DNA from: Burkholderiaceae bacterium
GTDB lineage: Bacteria > Pseudomonadota > Gammaproteobacteria > Burkholderiales > Burkholderiaceae_C
Direction: 5' to 3'
Length of the DNA: 16,525 nt
Assembly: GCA_025458585.1 (NCBI GenBank)
Contig: JALOSD010000057.1
Location: 1-16,525 of the forward strand
Made by a program: the position numbers and the translations under genes. Below, piece by piece: positions 1 through 6,771 of this stretch; positions within the stretch are counted from its first letter, which is position 1; each line of letters opens with the position of its first letter. The notes under the pieces were generated by a model. It made no database searches. It was not told the DNA's origin and was given only the letters and a program-made list of their open reading frames with translations.

Positions 1-588
1 GCCAGCGCTGCTCGACCATCTCGGTCGCGTCGTGCGCCGAGATCTGCACCGCCGGCGCGCGGGCGACGAAGAAGCGGGTGTCGAAGCGCTTGATGCGCAG
101 CGGCGGTGTCAGCCAGTGGCTGAAGTAGACGAGTTCGTCGACAGCGAGTTGCCAGCCCGTCGCTGCACAGAACTCCGTGAGTGTGCGCTCGCCTCGGTTC
201 AAGGGCTCGCGCCACGCGGCGATGCCTTCGGCGTCGTCACCGTGCAGCTCAACCAGCTCGGCCTGGCCGGGCGCGCGCGCGTACAGCAGCCCGGCCTCCT
301 CGAAACACTCGCGCACCGCCGCGACGGCGTAGTCGAGCCCGCCCGACGCGCGAGGCCGAGCTGCGCGCTCGCCGCGGCGTCGTCGAGCCCGGCGCAGCAG
401 TGATGCGCGTCGCGGTCGGCAGCGTCGACGAGCCCGCCGGGAAACACCCAGGCGCCGCTGTTGTGGTCGCCGCGCTCGGCGCGGCGCAGCAGCAGTACCT
501 CGATGCCGACCGCGGCGTCGCGCACGACGACGAGCGTCGCCGCCGCGCGCGGCGGGCGCGGGGTGTCGGAGGCGGTGGCCGTGGTCAA
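1..588 (-). pseudogene. NUDIX hydrolase (NUDT19-like), frameshifted and cut by window edge
   Basis: A NUDIX-fold pyrophosphohydrolase of unknown substrate. The N-terminal part reads in one frame from a TTG at 588-586 and contains LLLRRAERGDHNSGAWVFPGG. The second half of the Nudix box, VRECFEEAGLLY, lies in another frame, which stays open to base 1 and includes LTPPLRIKRFDTRFF. The frames switch at about 342-350. One lost base, for example a G in the short G run at 342-344, would restore LDY-AVAAVRECFEEAG. About 30 residues separate GG from RECFEEAG; a long insertion there is known in NUDT19-type NUDIX proteins. The TTG overlaps the stop of the upstream monooxygenase gene (TTGA), suggesting translational coupling. 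No ATG lies near in this frame. The 3' end is outside the window. The indel may be a true mutation or a sequence error. Family call is firm; gene status is uncertain. Confidence 0.75.
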
Positions 589-947
589 CGGCGGAAGCCG
601 AGCTCGACGGCGAAGAACTGCGGCTTCAGCCCCGCCAGCGGCGCGCGCAGCTTGGCGAGCTCGGCCGGCGGCGCGTGCACCTCGAGGCGCGTGATCTGCG
701 CGATCTTCAGCGCCTCCTGCAGCAGCGCGCCCACGTTGTCGAGGTGGGCGAGCACGGCCGCCGCGTCGTCGTAGCCCTCGCGGCAGTGGACCACCTGGCC
801 GTCGAACGAAAACGCGTAGTGCACGCAGCCCGCCTCGCTCGTCGTCGTCTCGACGAAGCGGTCGCACAGGGTGCGGAACTCGCCAAGCTTGCCCTCGTGG
901 ACCTGAAAATACGGCACGAGCGTGCAGACGGTGTCGGGGCTGACCAT
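585..947 (-). CDS. Putative quinol monooxygenase, ABM domain family
   Basis: A 120-residue single-domain protein of the antibiotic biosynthesis monooxygenase (ABM) superfamily, a dimeric alpha/beta ferredoxin-like fold. Family members such as YgiN oxidise quinols or aromatic rings without a cofactor. The ABM pattern is visible: an N-terminal strand (CTLVPYFQVHEGKLGEF), a helix ending in TTTSEAGCVHYAF, then the typical REGYDDAAAVLAHLDN segment before a helix and a final strand. Length fits the family. The ATG at 947 follows a GGAG at about 957-960. The gene is first of a two-gene unit with the NUDIX gene, overlapping it by four bases, and is divergent from the thiolase. The actual substrate cannot be read from the sequence. 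Confidence 0.8.
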   Translation of the reverse strand: MVSPDTVCTLVPYFQVHEGKLGEFRTLCDRFVETTTSEAGCVHYAFSFDGQVVHCREGYDDAAAVLAHLDNVGALLQEALKIAQITRLEVHAPPAELAKLRAPLAGLKPQFFAVELGFRR

Positions 948-981
948 CGCGGTGTCTCCGTCGTCGTGGGTGGGACCTGCG

Positions 982-1010
982 ATGCTACGCGCCTCGCCTG
1001 GCGCTGGGAA
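982..1010 (-). promoter_or_regulatory. Candidate sigma70-type promoter for the ABM-NUDIX unit
   Basis: Reading the minus strand, TTCCCA (1010-1005, 4/6 to TTGACA) is followed after 17 bases by TAGCAT (987-982, 4/6 to TATAAT). This would start transcription near 975 and give a leader of about 28 bases before the ATG at 947. Assignment is by eye only. Confidence 0.35.
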
Positions 1011-1105
1011 TCGTGCCGCATGCCGCGCGCGTAAGGCGCGCGTAGCGGCACGGCGCTACCCTCTCGCCTCGACCACCCGCAACACCTTCCTCCAGGAGAC
1101 CCGCC

Positions 1106-2293
1106 ATGCCCACCCCCCGTGACGTCTACGTCGTCGCCGCCGCCCGTACCGCGATCGGCACCTTCGGCGGCAGCCTGAAAGACGTGCCGCTGGCCGACCT
1201 CGCCACGCTCGCCGTCAAGACGGCGCTCGAGCGCAGCGGCGCGCCCGCCGACGCCGTCGGCCACCTGGCGATGGGCACCGTCATCCCCACCGAGCCGCGC
1301 GATGCGTACCTGAGCCGCGTCGCCGCGGTCAACGCCGGCCTGCCGAAGGAGACGCCGGCGTTCAACGTCAACCGCCTGTGCGGCTCGGGCCTGCAGGCGA
1401 TCGTCTCGGCGTCGCAGGCGATCCTGCTCGGCGACTGCGAGGTCGCGCTGGGCGCCGGCGCCGAGTCGATGAGCCGCGGCGCCTACCTGATGCCCGGCGC
1501 GCGCTGGGGCACGCGCATGGGCGACGCGCAGATCCTCGACTACATGGTCGGCGCGCTGCACGACCCGTTCCACAAGATCCACATGGGCATCACGGCCGAG
1601 AACGTCGCCGAGCAGTTCGGCATCACGCGCAGCGACATGGACGGCCTCGCGGTCGAGAGCCACCGCCGTGCCGCCGCGGCGATCGCCGAAGGCCGCTTCA
1701 AGTCGCAGATCGTGCCGGTGGTGAGCAAGGGCAGGAAGGGCGACGTCGTGTTCGACACCGACGAGCACGTCAAGCCCGGCACCACGATGGAGACGCTGGC
1801 CGCGATGCGCGCCGCGTTCAAGAAGGACGGCCTGGTGACGGCCGGCAACGCCTCGGGCATCAACGACGGCGCCGGCGCCGTCGTGCTCGCGAGCGCCGAG
1901 GCGGTCAAGGCGCACGGCCTGAAGCCGATGGCGCGGCTCGTGAGCTACGCGCACGCCGGCGTCGAGCCGACGATCATGGGCATCGGCCCGGTGCCGGCGA
2001 CGCGCAAGGCGCTCGAGCGCGCCGGGCTGAAGGTCGCCGACCTCGACGTGATCGAGAGCAACGAGGCCTTCGCGGCGCAGGCCTGCGCGGTGGTGAAGGA
2101 ACTGGGCCTCGACCCGGCGAAGACGAACCCGAACGGCTCGGGCATCTCGCTCGGCCACCCGATCGGCGCCACCGGCGCGATCATCACGACGAAGGCGCTG
2201 TACGAGTTGCAGCGCGTCGGCGGCCGCTACGCACTCGTGACGATGTGCATCGGCGGCGGCCAGGGCATCGCGGCGATCTTCGAACGCGCGTAG
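1106..2293 (+). CDS. Acetyl-CoA C-acetyltransferase / beta-ketothiolase
   Basis: A 395-residue thiolase II family enzyme that condenses two acetyl-CoA to acetoacetyl-CoA or cleaves 3-ketoacyl-CoA thiolytically (EC 2.3.1.9 / 2.3.1.16 group). All catalytic landmarks are present: nucleophilic Cys92 in NRLCGSGLQAI, NEAF at 319-322, His351 in GHPIGATG and Cys381 in CIGGGQG. Length and residue spacing are close to the BktB/PhaA type. I cannot separate a biosynthetic PhaA/BktB role from a degradative one, so no symbol is given. The ATG at 1106 has AGGAGA at 1094-1099, well spaced. No phaB or phaC lies beside it. The next gene downstream is an acyl-CoA racemase, suggesting acyl-CoA metabolism rather than a polyhydroxyalkanoate operon. 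It stands divergent from the ABM gene. Confidence 0.93.
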   Translation: MPTPRDVYVVAAARTAIGTFGGSLKDVPLADLATLAVKTALERSGAPADAVGHLAMGTVIPTEPRDAYLSRVAAVNAGLPKETPAFNVNRLCGSGLQAIVSASQAILLGDCEVALGAGAESMSRGAYLMPGARWGTRMGDAQILDYMVGALHDPFHKIHMGITAENVAEQFGITRSDMDGLAVESHRRAAAAIAEGRFKSQIVPVVSKGRKGDVVFDTDEHVKPGTTMETLAAMRAAFKKDGLVTAGNASGINDGAGAVVLASAEAVKAHGLKPMARLVSYAHAGVEPTIMGIGPVPATRKALERAGLKVADLDVIESNEAFAAQACAVVKELGLDPAKTNPNGSGISLGHPIGATGAIITTKALYELQRVGGRYALVTMCIGGGQGIAAIFERA

Positions 2294-2318
2294 CGCCGGC
2301 GCGGTCCGTGCCCGGGCC

Positions 2319-2324
2319 GACAAT
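2319..2324 (+). promoter_or_regulatory. Candidate -10 element upstream of the racemase gene
   Basis: GACAAT lies 30 bases before the ATG at 2355, in the 61-base gap after the thiolase. No recognisable -35 box is seen at 16-18 bases. The same nACAAT hexamer recurs upstream of three other genes in the window. Weak evidence. Confidence 0.25.
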
Positions 2325-2354
2325 CGGCGCTTCGACTGCGAAAAGGATGCGCCG

Positions 2355-3602
2355 ATGCCCGGTCCACTGGCAGGCCTGAAGGTCATCGAGATGGTCGGCC
2401 TCGGGCCGGCCCCGTTCTGCGCGATGCTGCTCGCCGACCAGGGCGCCGAGGTCGTGCGCATCGACCGCCCGGGCGCCGACGGCGCGCTCGGCCTGCCGCC
2501 GAAGTACGACGTGTCGGCGCGCGGGCGCCGCTCGCTCGCAATCGACCTGCGCAAGCCGGGTGCCGTCGATGCCGTGCTGCGCATGGTCGAAGGCGCCGAC
2601 GTATTGATCGAGGGTTTCCGCCCCGGCGTCATGGAGCGCCTGGGCCTCGGCCCCGACGTGTGCCTCGCGCGCCGGCCGCGGCTCGTCTACGGCCGCATGA
2701 CCGGCTGGGGCCAGCACGGCCCGCTCGCGCACGCCGCCGGCCACGACATCGACTACATCGCGCTCAGCGGCGCGCTGCAGGCGATCGGCCGCGCGGGCGA
2801 CGCGCCGGTGCCGCCGCTGAATTACGTCGGCGACTACGGCGGTGGCGCGATGCTGCTCGCCTTCGGCGTGCTCGCCGCGCTGTTCGAGGCGCAGCGCAGC
2901 GGTCGCGGCCAGGTCGTCGACGCCGCGATGACCGACGGCGCGGCGCTGCTGTCGGCGATGTTCTACGGCCTCAAGGCGTCGGGCGTGTGGCGCAACGAAC
3001 GCGGCGTGAACCTGCTCGACTCGGGCGCGCACTTCTACGACACCTACCGCTGCGCCGACGGCAAGTACGTCGCGGTGGGTGCGATCGAGCCGCAGTTCCA
3101 CGCCGAGCTGCTCGCACGCCTCGGGCTCGACGCCGCCGACTTCCGTCAGCTCGACGCGACGCGCTGGCCGCAGCAGAAGGCGCGCCTCGCCGAGGTGTTC
3201 GCCACCCGCACGCGCGACGAGTGGTGCGCCGTGCTCGAAGGCAGCGACGCCTGCTTCGCGCCGGTGCTCGACTGGGACGAGGCGCCGAAGCACCCGCACA
3301 ACGTCGCGCGCGGCACGTTCGTGAACCTCGACGGCGTCGTCCAGCCGGCGCCGGCACCGCGCTTCAGCCGCACGCCGGCGGACGTGCCGACGCCGCCCGT
3401 GGCCGCTGGCCACGACAGCGAGGCGGTGCTGCGCGGCTGGGGCGTGCCCGAAGGCGAGATCGGGCAACTGCGCGCCAACGGCGCGCTGGGGTGGCCGCGC
3501 GCCGACGGCGCGCTGGGGTGGCCGCGCGCCGACGGCGCGCTGGGGTGGCCGCGCGCCGACGGCGCGCTGGGGTGGTCGCGCGCCGACGGCGCAATCGGGT
3601 AA
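2355..3602 (+). CDS. Alpha-methylacyl-CoA racemase (CaiB/BaiF family) with repeat-expanded C-terminus
   Basis: A 415-residue CaiB/BaiF-fold protein. Its catalytic set matches that known for the mycobacterial racemase MCR (His126, Asp156, Glu241) with a constant offset of four: His130 in AGHDIDY, Asp160 in NYVGDYGGG and Glu245 in GAIEPQF. This favours a racemase (EC 5.1.99.4), inverting 2-methylacyl-CoA esters so that branched acyl chains can enter beta-oxidation, over a CoA-transferase. The ATG at 2355 follows an AAAAGGAT Shine-Dalgarno at about 2341-2348. The body ends normally near residue 370 (VPEGEIGQL). Residues 373-415 are then a 9-residue tandem repeat, RADGALGWP and variants, where the family usually ends with a short LRADGAI-like tail. 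The usual length is about 360-385 residues, so the excess is the repeat. Family call is firm; the effect of the tail is unknown. Confidence 0.9.
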   Translation: MPGPLAGLKVIEMVGLGPAPFCAMLLADQGAEVVRIDRPGADGALGLPPKYDVSARGRRSLAIDLRKPGAVDAVLRMVEGADVLIEGFRPGVMERLGLGPDVCLARRPRLVYGRMTGWGQHGPLAHAAGHDIDYIALSGALQAIGRAGDAPVPPLNYVGDYGGGAMLLAFGVLAALFEAQRSGRGQVVDAAMTDGAALLSAMFYGLKASGVWRNERGVNLLDSGAHFYDTYRCADGKYVAVGAIEPQFHAELLARLGLDAADFRQLDATRWPQQKARLAEVFATRTRDEWCAVLEGSDACFAPVLDWDEAPKHPHNVARGTFVNLDGVVQPAPAPRFSRTPADVPTPPVAAGHDSEAVLRGWGVPEGEIGQLRANGALGWPRADGALGWPRADGALGWPRADGALGWSRADGAIG

Positions 3603-3632
3603 CGGCGCGCCGACGACGGCGCGATCGGCTGA
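3471..3632 (+). repeat. 27-bp tandem repeat array encoding RADGALGWP units
   Basis: Units begin at 3471, 3498, 3525 and 3552, each 27 bp. A shortened unit at 3579-3602 carries the stop, and a diverged copy follows at 3606-3632. The first unit has RANGALGWP, the next two are identical RADGALGWP, the fourth ends WS, and the fifth reads RADGAIG-stop. Each unit contains a perfect 7-bp dyad, GCGCGCC and GGCGCGC, around a 3-base loop (GAC or AAC). The near identity of the units points to recent slippage or unequal recombination. A further loose match (GCGCCGACGGCGCG) lies at 3651-3664. Confidence 0.85.
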
Positions 3633-3824
3633 CGTCTCGACGATCGATTCGCGCCGACGGCGCGTTGCGCGGCGCCACCCCCGCCGGCGACGCTCCCGGG
3701 GCGCAGGGCATCCCCGACGTGGCCGGTATCTGGCAGGGCGGTCGATATACTCGACGGGTTTGTCTGCCCGGTCGCCCCGCCCTCGAACGAGGGCGGGGCG
3801 CGCCCCTGCCGTTACCGAGGAACC
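3603..3824 (+). promoter_or_regulatory. Intergenic leader of the cytochrome gene with candidate -10 and dyad
   Basis: This 222-base gap first holds leftover copies of the racemase-tail repeat (to about 3664), then the cytochrome upstream region. TATACT at 3746-3751 matches five of six -10 bases and sits inside a 5-bp dyad, GTCGA/TCGAC, spanning 3741-3755. No convincing -35 box is visible. A Shine-Dalgarno GAGGAA lies at 3817-3822, just before the ATG at 3825. Confidence 0.4.
3774..3799 (+). promoter_or_regulatory. Perfect 12-bp inverted repeat in the cytochrome leader
   Basis: GCCCCGCCCTCG (3774-3785) and its exact reverse complement (3788-3799) flank a 2-base AA centre. It would lie in the 5' leader if transcription starts near 3757, so it may be an RNA hairpin. 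No T run follows, so an ordinary intrinsic terminator is unlikely. It could be a protein-binding dyad or an mRNA-stability element. Confidence 0.5.
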
Positions 3825-4727
3825 ATGAGCGACGCCCGCCCCACCGCCGACGACCCCAGCGCCCACGACGCGCACGAAGGCCCGATCAAGACGCCGAAGC
3901 AACTCGTGTGGGCGGTCGTGCTGTCGTTCCTGGTGCCGATCTTCCTGATCGTGCTGCTGATCAATTTCGTCGCCAGCGGCGACAAGCCGGCGGCCGGCAC
4001 CGACGCGCTCGGCCCCGAGGCGGTCGCGCTTCGGCTGCAGCCGGTCGGGCGCGTCGAGCTGCAGCTTGCCGCGGCGGGTCCGAAGGTGCCGCTGGCCGGC
4101 GAGCAGGTCTACAAGAACGCCTGCACCGCGTGCCACGCCGCCGGCGTCGCGGGGGCGCCGAAGTCGGGCGACACGGCGGCTTGGGCGCCGCGGATCCAGA
4201 CCGGCTACGACGCGCTGCTGAACTCCGCGCTCAAGGGCAAGGGCGCGATGCCGGCGCAAGGCGGCGGACAGTACAGCGACTACGAGATCGGCCGCGCCGT
4301 CGTCTACATGGTCAACCAGGCCGGCGGCAAGATGGCCGAGCCGAAGGCGCCGGCGGGCGACGCCGAGCCTGCCGCGGCAGCCCCGGCTGCCGCCCCCGCC
4401 GCTGCCGCCGCGCCTGCCGCGCCTGCCGCGCCGGTGGCCGCAGCCCCGGTCGCGGTCGCGGCGGCTCCGGCGGCGGCACCGGTCGCGGTCGCGGTCCCGG
4501 CGCTGTACGCGCAGGCCTGCCAGGTCTGCCACGTCGCGGGCGTGGCCGGGGCGCCGAAGCTCGGCGACAAGGCTGCGTGGGCGCCGCGCCTGGCGCTCGG
4601 CGTCGACGGCCTGACCGCCAGCGTGATCAAGGGCAAGGGCGCGATGCCGCCGCGCGGCGGCGCGATGGCCGCCTCCGACGACGAGATCAAGGCCGTCGTC
4701 ACCTACATGGTGGGCACGGTCCAGTAA
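3825..4727 (+). CDS. Membrane-anchored diheme cytochrome c (cytochrome c5 type)
   Basis: A 300-residue electron carrier. Residues 1-27 are polar, 28-49 form one membrane segment without a clear signal-peptidase site, and the rest would lie in the periplasm. Two class I cytochrome c domains follow. The first has heme motif CTACH (100-104) and probable Met142 ligand in KGKGAMPAQGG. The second has CQVCH (232-236) and Met274 in KGKGAMPPRGG. A flexible Ala/Pro linker spans about 173-225. The two domains are close copies, sharing AAGVAGAPK/VAGVAGAPK and AAWAPR, so the gene arose by internal duplication. It is monocistronic, followed by a strong hairpin. It probably passes electrons to a terminal oxidase or another respiratory partner, but none is encoded here. 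Confidence 0.92.
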   Translation: MSDARPTADDPSAHDAHEGPIKTPKQLVWAVVLSFLVPIFLIVLLINFVASGDKPAAGTDALGPEAVALRLQPVGRVELQLAAAGPKVPLAGEQVYKNACTACHAAGVAGAPKSGDTAAWAPRIQTGYDALLNSALKGKGAMPAQGGGQYSDYEIGRAVVYMVNQAGGKMAEPKAPAGDAEPAAAAPAAAPAAAAAPAAPAAPVAAAPVAVAAAPAAAPVAVAVPALYAQACQVCHVAGVAGAPKLGDKAAWAPRLALGVDGLTASVIKGKGAMPPRGGAMAASDDEIKAVVTYMVGTVQ

Positions 4728-4746
4728 CGCCCCCGGCGATCGCGTG

Positions 4747-4771
4747 CACGGGCCTGCACTGCAGGCCCGTG
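4747..4771. terminator. Likely bidirectional hairpin terminator
   Basis: A perfect 12-bp inverted repeat, CACGGGCCTGCA and TGCAGGCCCGTG, with a single central C. It sits between the convergent cytochrome gene (ends 4727) and the last gene of the minus-strand operon (ends 4784). A short TCGTTTG follows on the plus strand; no long T run is present. Confidence 0.7.
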
Positions 4772-4783
4772 TCGTTTGCGCGG

Positions 4784-5326
4784 TCAGGCCCCGGCGTCGC
4801 GCAGCGGGCTGATCCGGTAGCCGAAACGCGCCGGCATGGCGTCGAAGGGCATCTCCTGCGGCGCCGGCCAGGCGCCGGCGTCGATGGCCTGCGCGGCAAG
4901 TTCGGTGTCGAGCGAGTGCACGAGGCCGAAGCCGAGGTCGGTGTCGACGAACAGGCGCCCGGACTCGTCGAGCCAGGTGCGGCGCAGCGTCGCTCCCGCG
5001 CCGCTATGCGACGCGACCGCGACGCCGCCGTCCGGCTCGGGCCGCAACCGCCAGATCCACGGCGCCGCCTCGAGCTCGACGTAGACGCGCTGCGGCCCGT
5101 TCTGGAAGTACCAGGCGCCGCCGGCGTCGGCGGCGTAGTTGCGGCCGATGAACGCGATCAGCGCGGCGTGCTCGATGCGGCTGCCGCGCGACGCCGGGAA
5201 CGGGCCGGCGGACTGCGCGGCCTCGTCGCGCAGCCACCAGTGGCCGCGCGCGTCGAGCCCGAGCCAGCCGACGACGTGCGGCACGTTCGGCCACTTGCGC
5301 AGCGCCGCCTCGACGATCGCGTCCAT
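4784..5326 (-). CDS. Conserved hypothetical protein (Burkholderiales FQNGPQRVYVELE family)
   Basis: A 180-residue soluble protein with no signal peptide or membrane segment. It begins MDAIVEAALRKWPNVPHV and holds the conserved block WYFQNGPQRVYVELEAAPW at about residues 72-90. I recognise it as a conserved betaproteobacterial protein of unknown function. I recall the label DUF2946 or a neighbouring DUF number for this group but am not certain. The ATG at 5326 was chosen because the protein starts at the conserved KWPNVPH segment. It is the last gene of the ilvE-headed operon, 14 bases after the YheT-like gene, and runs into the bidirectional hairpin at 4747-4771. Confidence 0.75.
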   Translation of the reverse strand: MDAIVEAALRKWPNVPHVVGWLGLDARGHWWLRDEAAQSAGPFPASRGSRIEHAALIAFIGRNYAADAGGAWYFQNGPQRVYVELEAAPWIWRLRPEPDGGVAVASHSGAGATLRRTWLDESGRLFVDTDLGFGLVHSLDTELAAQAIDAGAWPAPQEMPFDAMPARFGYRISPLRDAGA

Positions 5327-5340
5327 CGCCGCAGTGTCGT

Positions 5341-6306
5341 TCAGCCTTGCGCGCGCATCCAGTCCATCACCGCCTGCGGCAGCGTCAGCACGTGGCCGGG
5401 CGGGCGGCCGCTGGCGAAGCCGACGTGGCCGCCGTGCGTCGGCTGCCACAGCGTCACGAAGGCTCCCACCTCGCGCGCACCCGGCAGGCTCGACGCCGGG
5501 ACGAACGGGTCGTTGCGCGCGTTGAGCACGAGCGCCGGAATGCGGATGCGGTGCAGGTGCGGCTTCGCCGATGCGCGCGTCCAGTAGTCGAGCACACCGC
5601 GAAAGCCGTGCACCGGCGCGGTGAAGGCGTCGTCGAATTCGAACAGCGTGCGCGCGCGCACGACGCGTTCGCGGTCGAACAGCCCCGGGTGCTGCGCCCA
5701 CTTGGCGAGCGCCCTGGGCTTCATCGTGCGCAGGAAGTACGGCGTGTAGGCGAGGCGGTTGAAGCCGCGGCCGATCGCGTGGCCGCCGGCGGCGAGGTCG
5801 ACCGGCGAGCTCACCGCCGCGACGGCACGCGCGACCCGCGCCGCCTGCTCGCCCGCCTCCTCGGCCCAGCGCAGCAGCGCGTTGCCGCCGAGCGAGATGC
5901 CCACGGCGAACAGCGGCCGGCCGTGCCGTTCGCGCAGCCGCGCGAGGATCCAGCCGACTTCCTCGTGGTCGCCGGAGTGGTACGCGCGCGGCGCGAGGTT
6001 GATCTCGCCCGAACAGCCGCGGAAGTGCGGCACCGCGTACGCCCAGCCGGCCTCGCGTGCCCAGTCGGCGAACGCCAGCGCGTAGGCACCGCGCGACGAG
6101 CCTTCGAGGCCGTGGAACAGCACGAGCAGCGGCGCCGCGGGGTCGGCCGCGTCGAGCATGTCGACGTCGACGAAGTCGCCGTCGGGCGTCGTCCAGCGCT
6201 CGCGCCGGTAGGCCGGCGGCGCGCCGGCGTGCCGGCGCGAGAACAGCGCGGGCCAGATCGTCTGCAGGTGGCCGCCGGGCAGCCAGCGCGGGGCGCGGTA
6301 CTGCAT
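5341..6306 (-). CDS. Alpha/beta-fold hydrolase, YheT family
   Basis: A 321-residue cytoplasmic alpha/beta hydrolase of the YheT/AB-hydrolase-4 group, putative esterases whose physiological substrate is unknown. The N-terminal RAPRWLPGGHLQTIWP is the signature of this group. The catalytic triad can be placed: Ser138 in the nucleophile elbow GISLGGN, Asp266 in LNARNDPF and His294 in HGGHVGF. The oxyanion-hole segment FHGLEGSS is at 64-71. Length is typical. The ATG at 6306 lies four bases after the stop of the upstream NTF2-like gene, indicating coupled translation. Association with one-carbon and branched-chain genes in the same run may be only positional. Confidence 0.9.
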   Translation of the reverse strand: MQYRAPRWLPGGHLQTIWPALFSRRHAGAPPAYRRERWTTPDGDFVDVDMLDAADPAAPLLVLFHGLEGSSRGAYALAFADWAREAGWAYAVPHFRGCSGEINLAPRAYHSGDHEEVGWILARLRERHGRPLFAVGISLGGNALLRWAEEAGEQAARVARAVAAVSSPVDLAAGGHAIGRGFNRLAYTPYFLRTMKPRALAKWAQHPGLFDRERVVRARTLFEFDDAFTAPVHGFRGVLDYWTRASAKPHLHRIRIPALVLNARNDPFVPASSLPGAREVGAFVTLWQPTHGGHVGFASGRPPGHVLTLPQAVMDWMRAQG

Positions 6307-6310
6307 GCGC

Positions 6311-6763
6311 TCAGTGCAGGACCGACGGCGTCTCCGCGATCTCGGGCGGCTCGCGCGGCGAGCCCGGGCTGGCGTGGTGGGCGACGATGCGCCAGCCCTG
6401 CGCCGTGTGCAGGTACACGTTGGTGGCCAGCACCCAGGCGGTCTGCGTCGTGCCGTCGTCGCCGACCAGCGTGACCTGCTCGAGCACGCTGTGCACCGCG
6501 CAGCCGGCGGCGTGCACGCGCCGCACCTTCTGCGGCTGCACCGCGATCGCGCCGTTGGCGAAGATGGCCTCGAACGTCGTGCGGATCGCCGCCGCTCCGA
6601 CGACGCGCGGGCCGCCCGGGTGCACGCAGTAGACCTCGTCGTCGTCGGCCCACAGCGCCATCAGGCGCTCGAGGTCGGCCTCGCGCATCGCCTCGTAGAA
6701 CTGCGCCTCGAGGTCGTCGGGCGACGACAGCAGCGCAGCGGTCTCGGCCTTCGAGCGCGACAT
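6311..6763 (-). CDS. NTF2/SnoaL-like protein (nuclear transport factor 2 family)
   Basis: A 150-residue protein with the cone-shaped NTF2-like fold expected from an N-terminal helix pair (DDLEAQFYEAMREADLERLMALWADDDEVYCVHPGG) followed by strands ending WRIVAHHASPG. VYCVHPGGPRVVG is typical of the SnoaL/DUF4440 group, in which the pocket may bind a small ligand or catalyse a reaction. No specific substrate can be inferred. The ATG at 6763 lies eight bases after the purU stop, and four bases separate this gene from the hydrolase gene that follows. No strong Shine-Dalgarno is seen, so it probably depends on coupling. Confidence 0.8.
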   Translation of the reverse strand: MSRSKAETAALLSSPDDLEAQFYEAMREADLERLMALWADDDEVYCVHPGGPRVVGAAAIRTTFEAIFANGAIAVQPQKVRRVHAAGCAVHSVLEQVTLVGDDGTTQTAWVLATNVYLHTAQGWRIVAHHASPGSPREPPEIAETPSVLH

Positions 6764-6771
6764 CGCCGGGG

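Noticed and set aside
1021..1050. Imperfect hairpin (TGCCGC/GCGGCA with inner GCGC stem) between the ABM and thiolase genes as an operator
   Set aside because: The pairing has an asymmetric bulge and is built of GC-only words that arise easily here. Nothing else supports regulation.
3471..3602. Possible CRISPR-like direct repeats
   Set aside because: The 27-bp units are contiguous, with no unique spacers, lie inside a reading frame and encode the racemase tail. There are no cas genes.
2355..3602. Annotation as a CoA-transferase (CaiB/Frc type)
   Set aside because: The His130/Asp160/Glu245 set and the surrounding motifs match alpha-methylacyl-CoA racemase, so the racemase call is preferred.
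2660..5587. A 975-codon open frame on the plus strand across the racemase and cytochrome genes
   Set aside because: Its product is Arg/Ala/Gly-rich nonsense; it is an out-of-frame reading of well-supported genes, common at this GC content.
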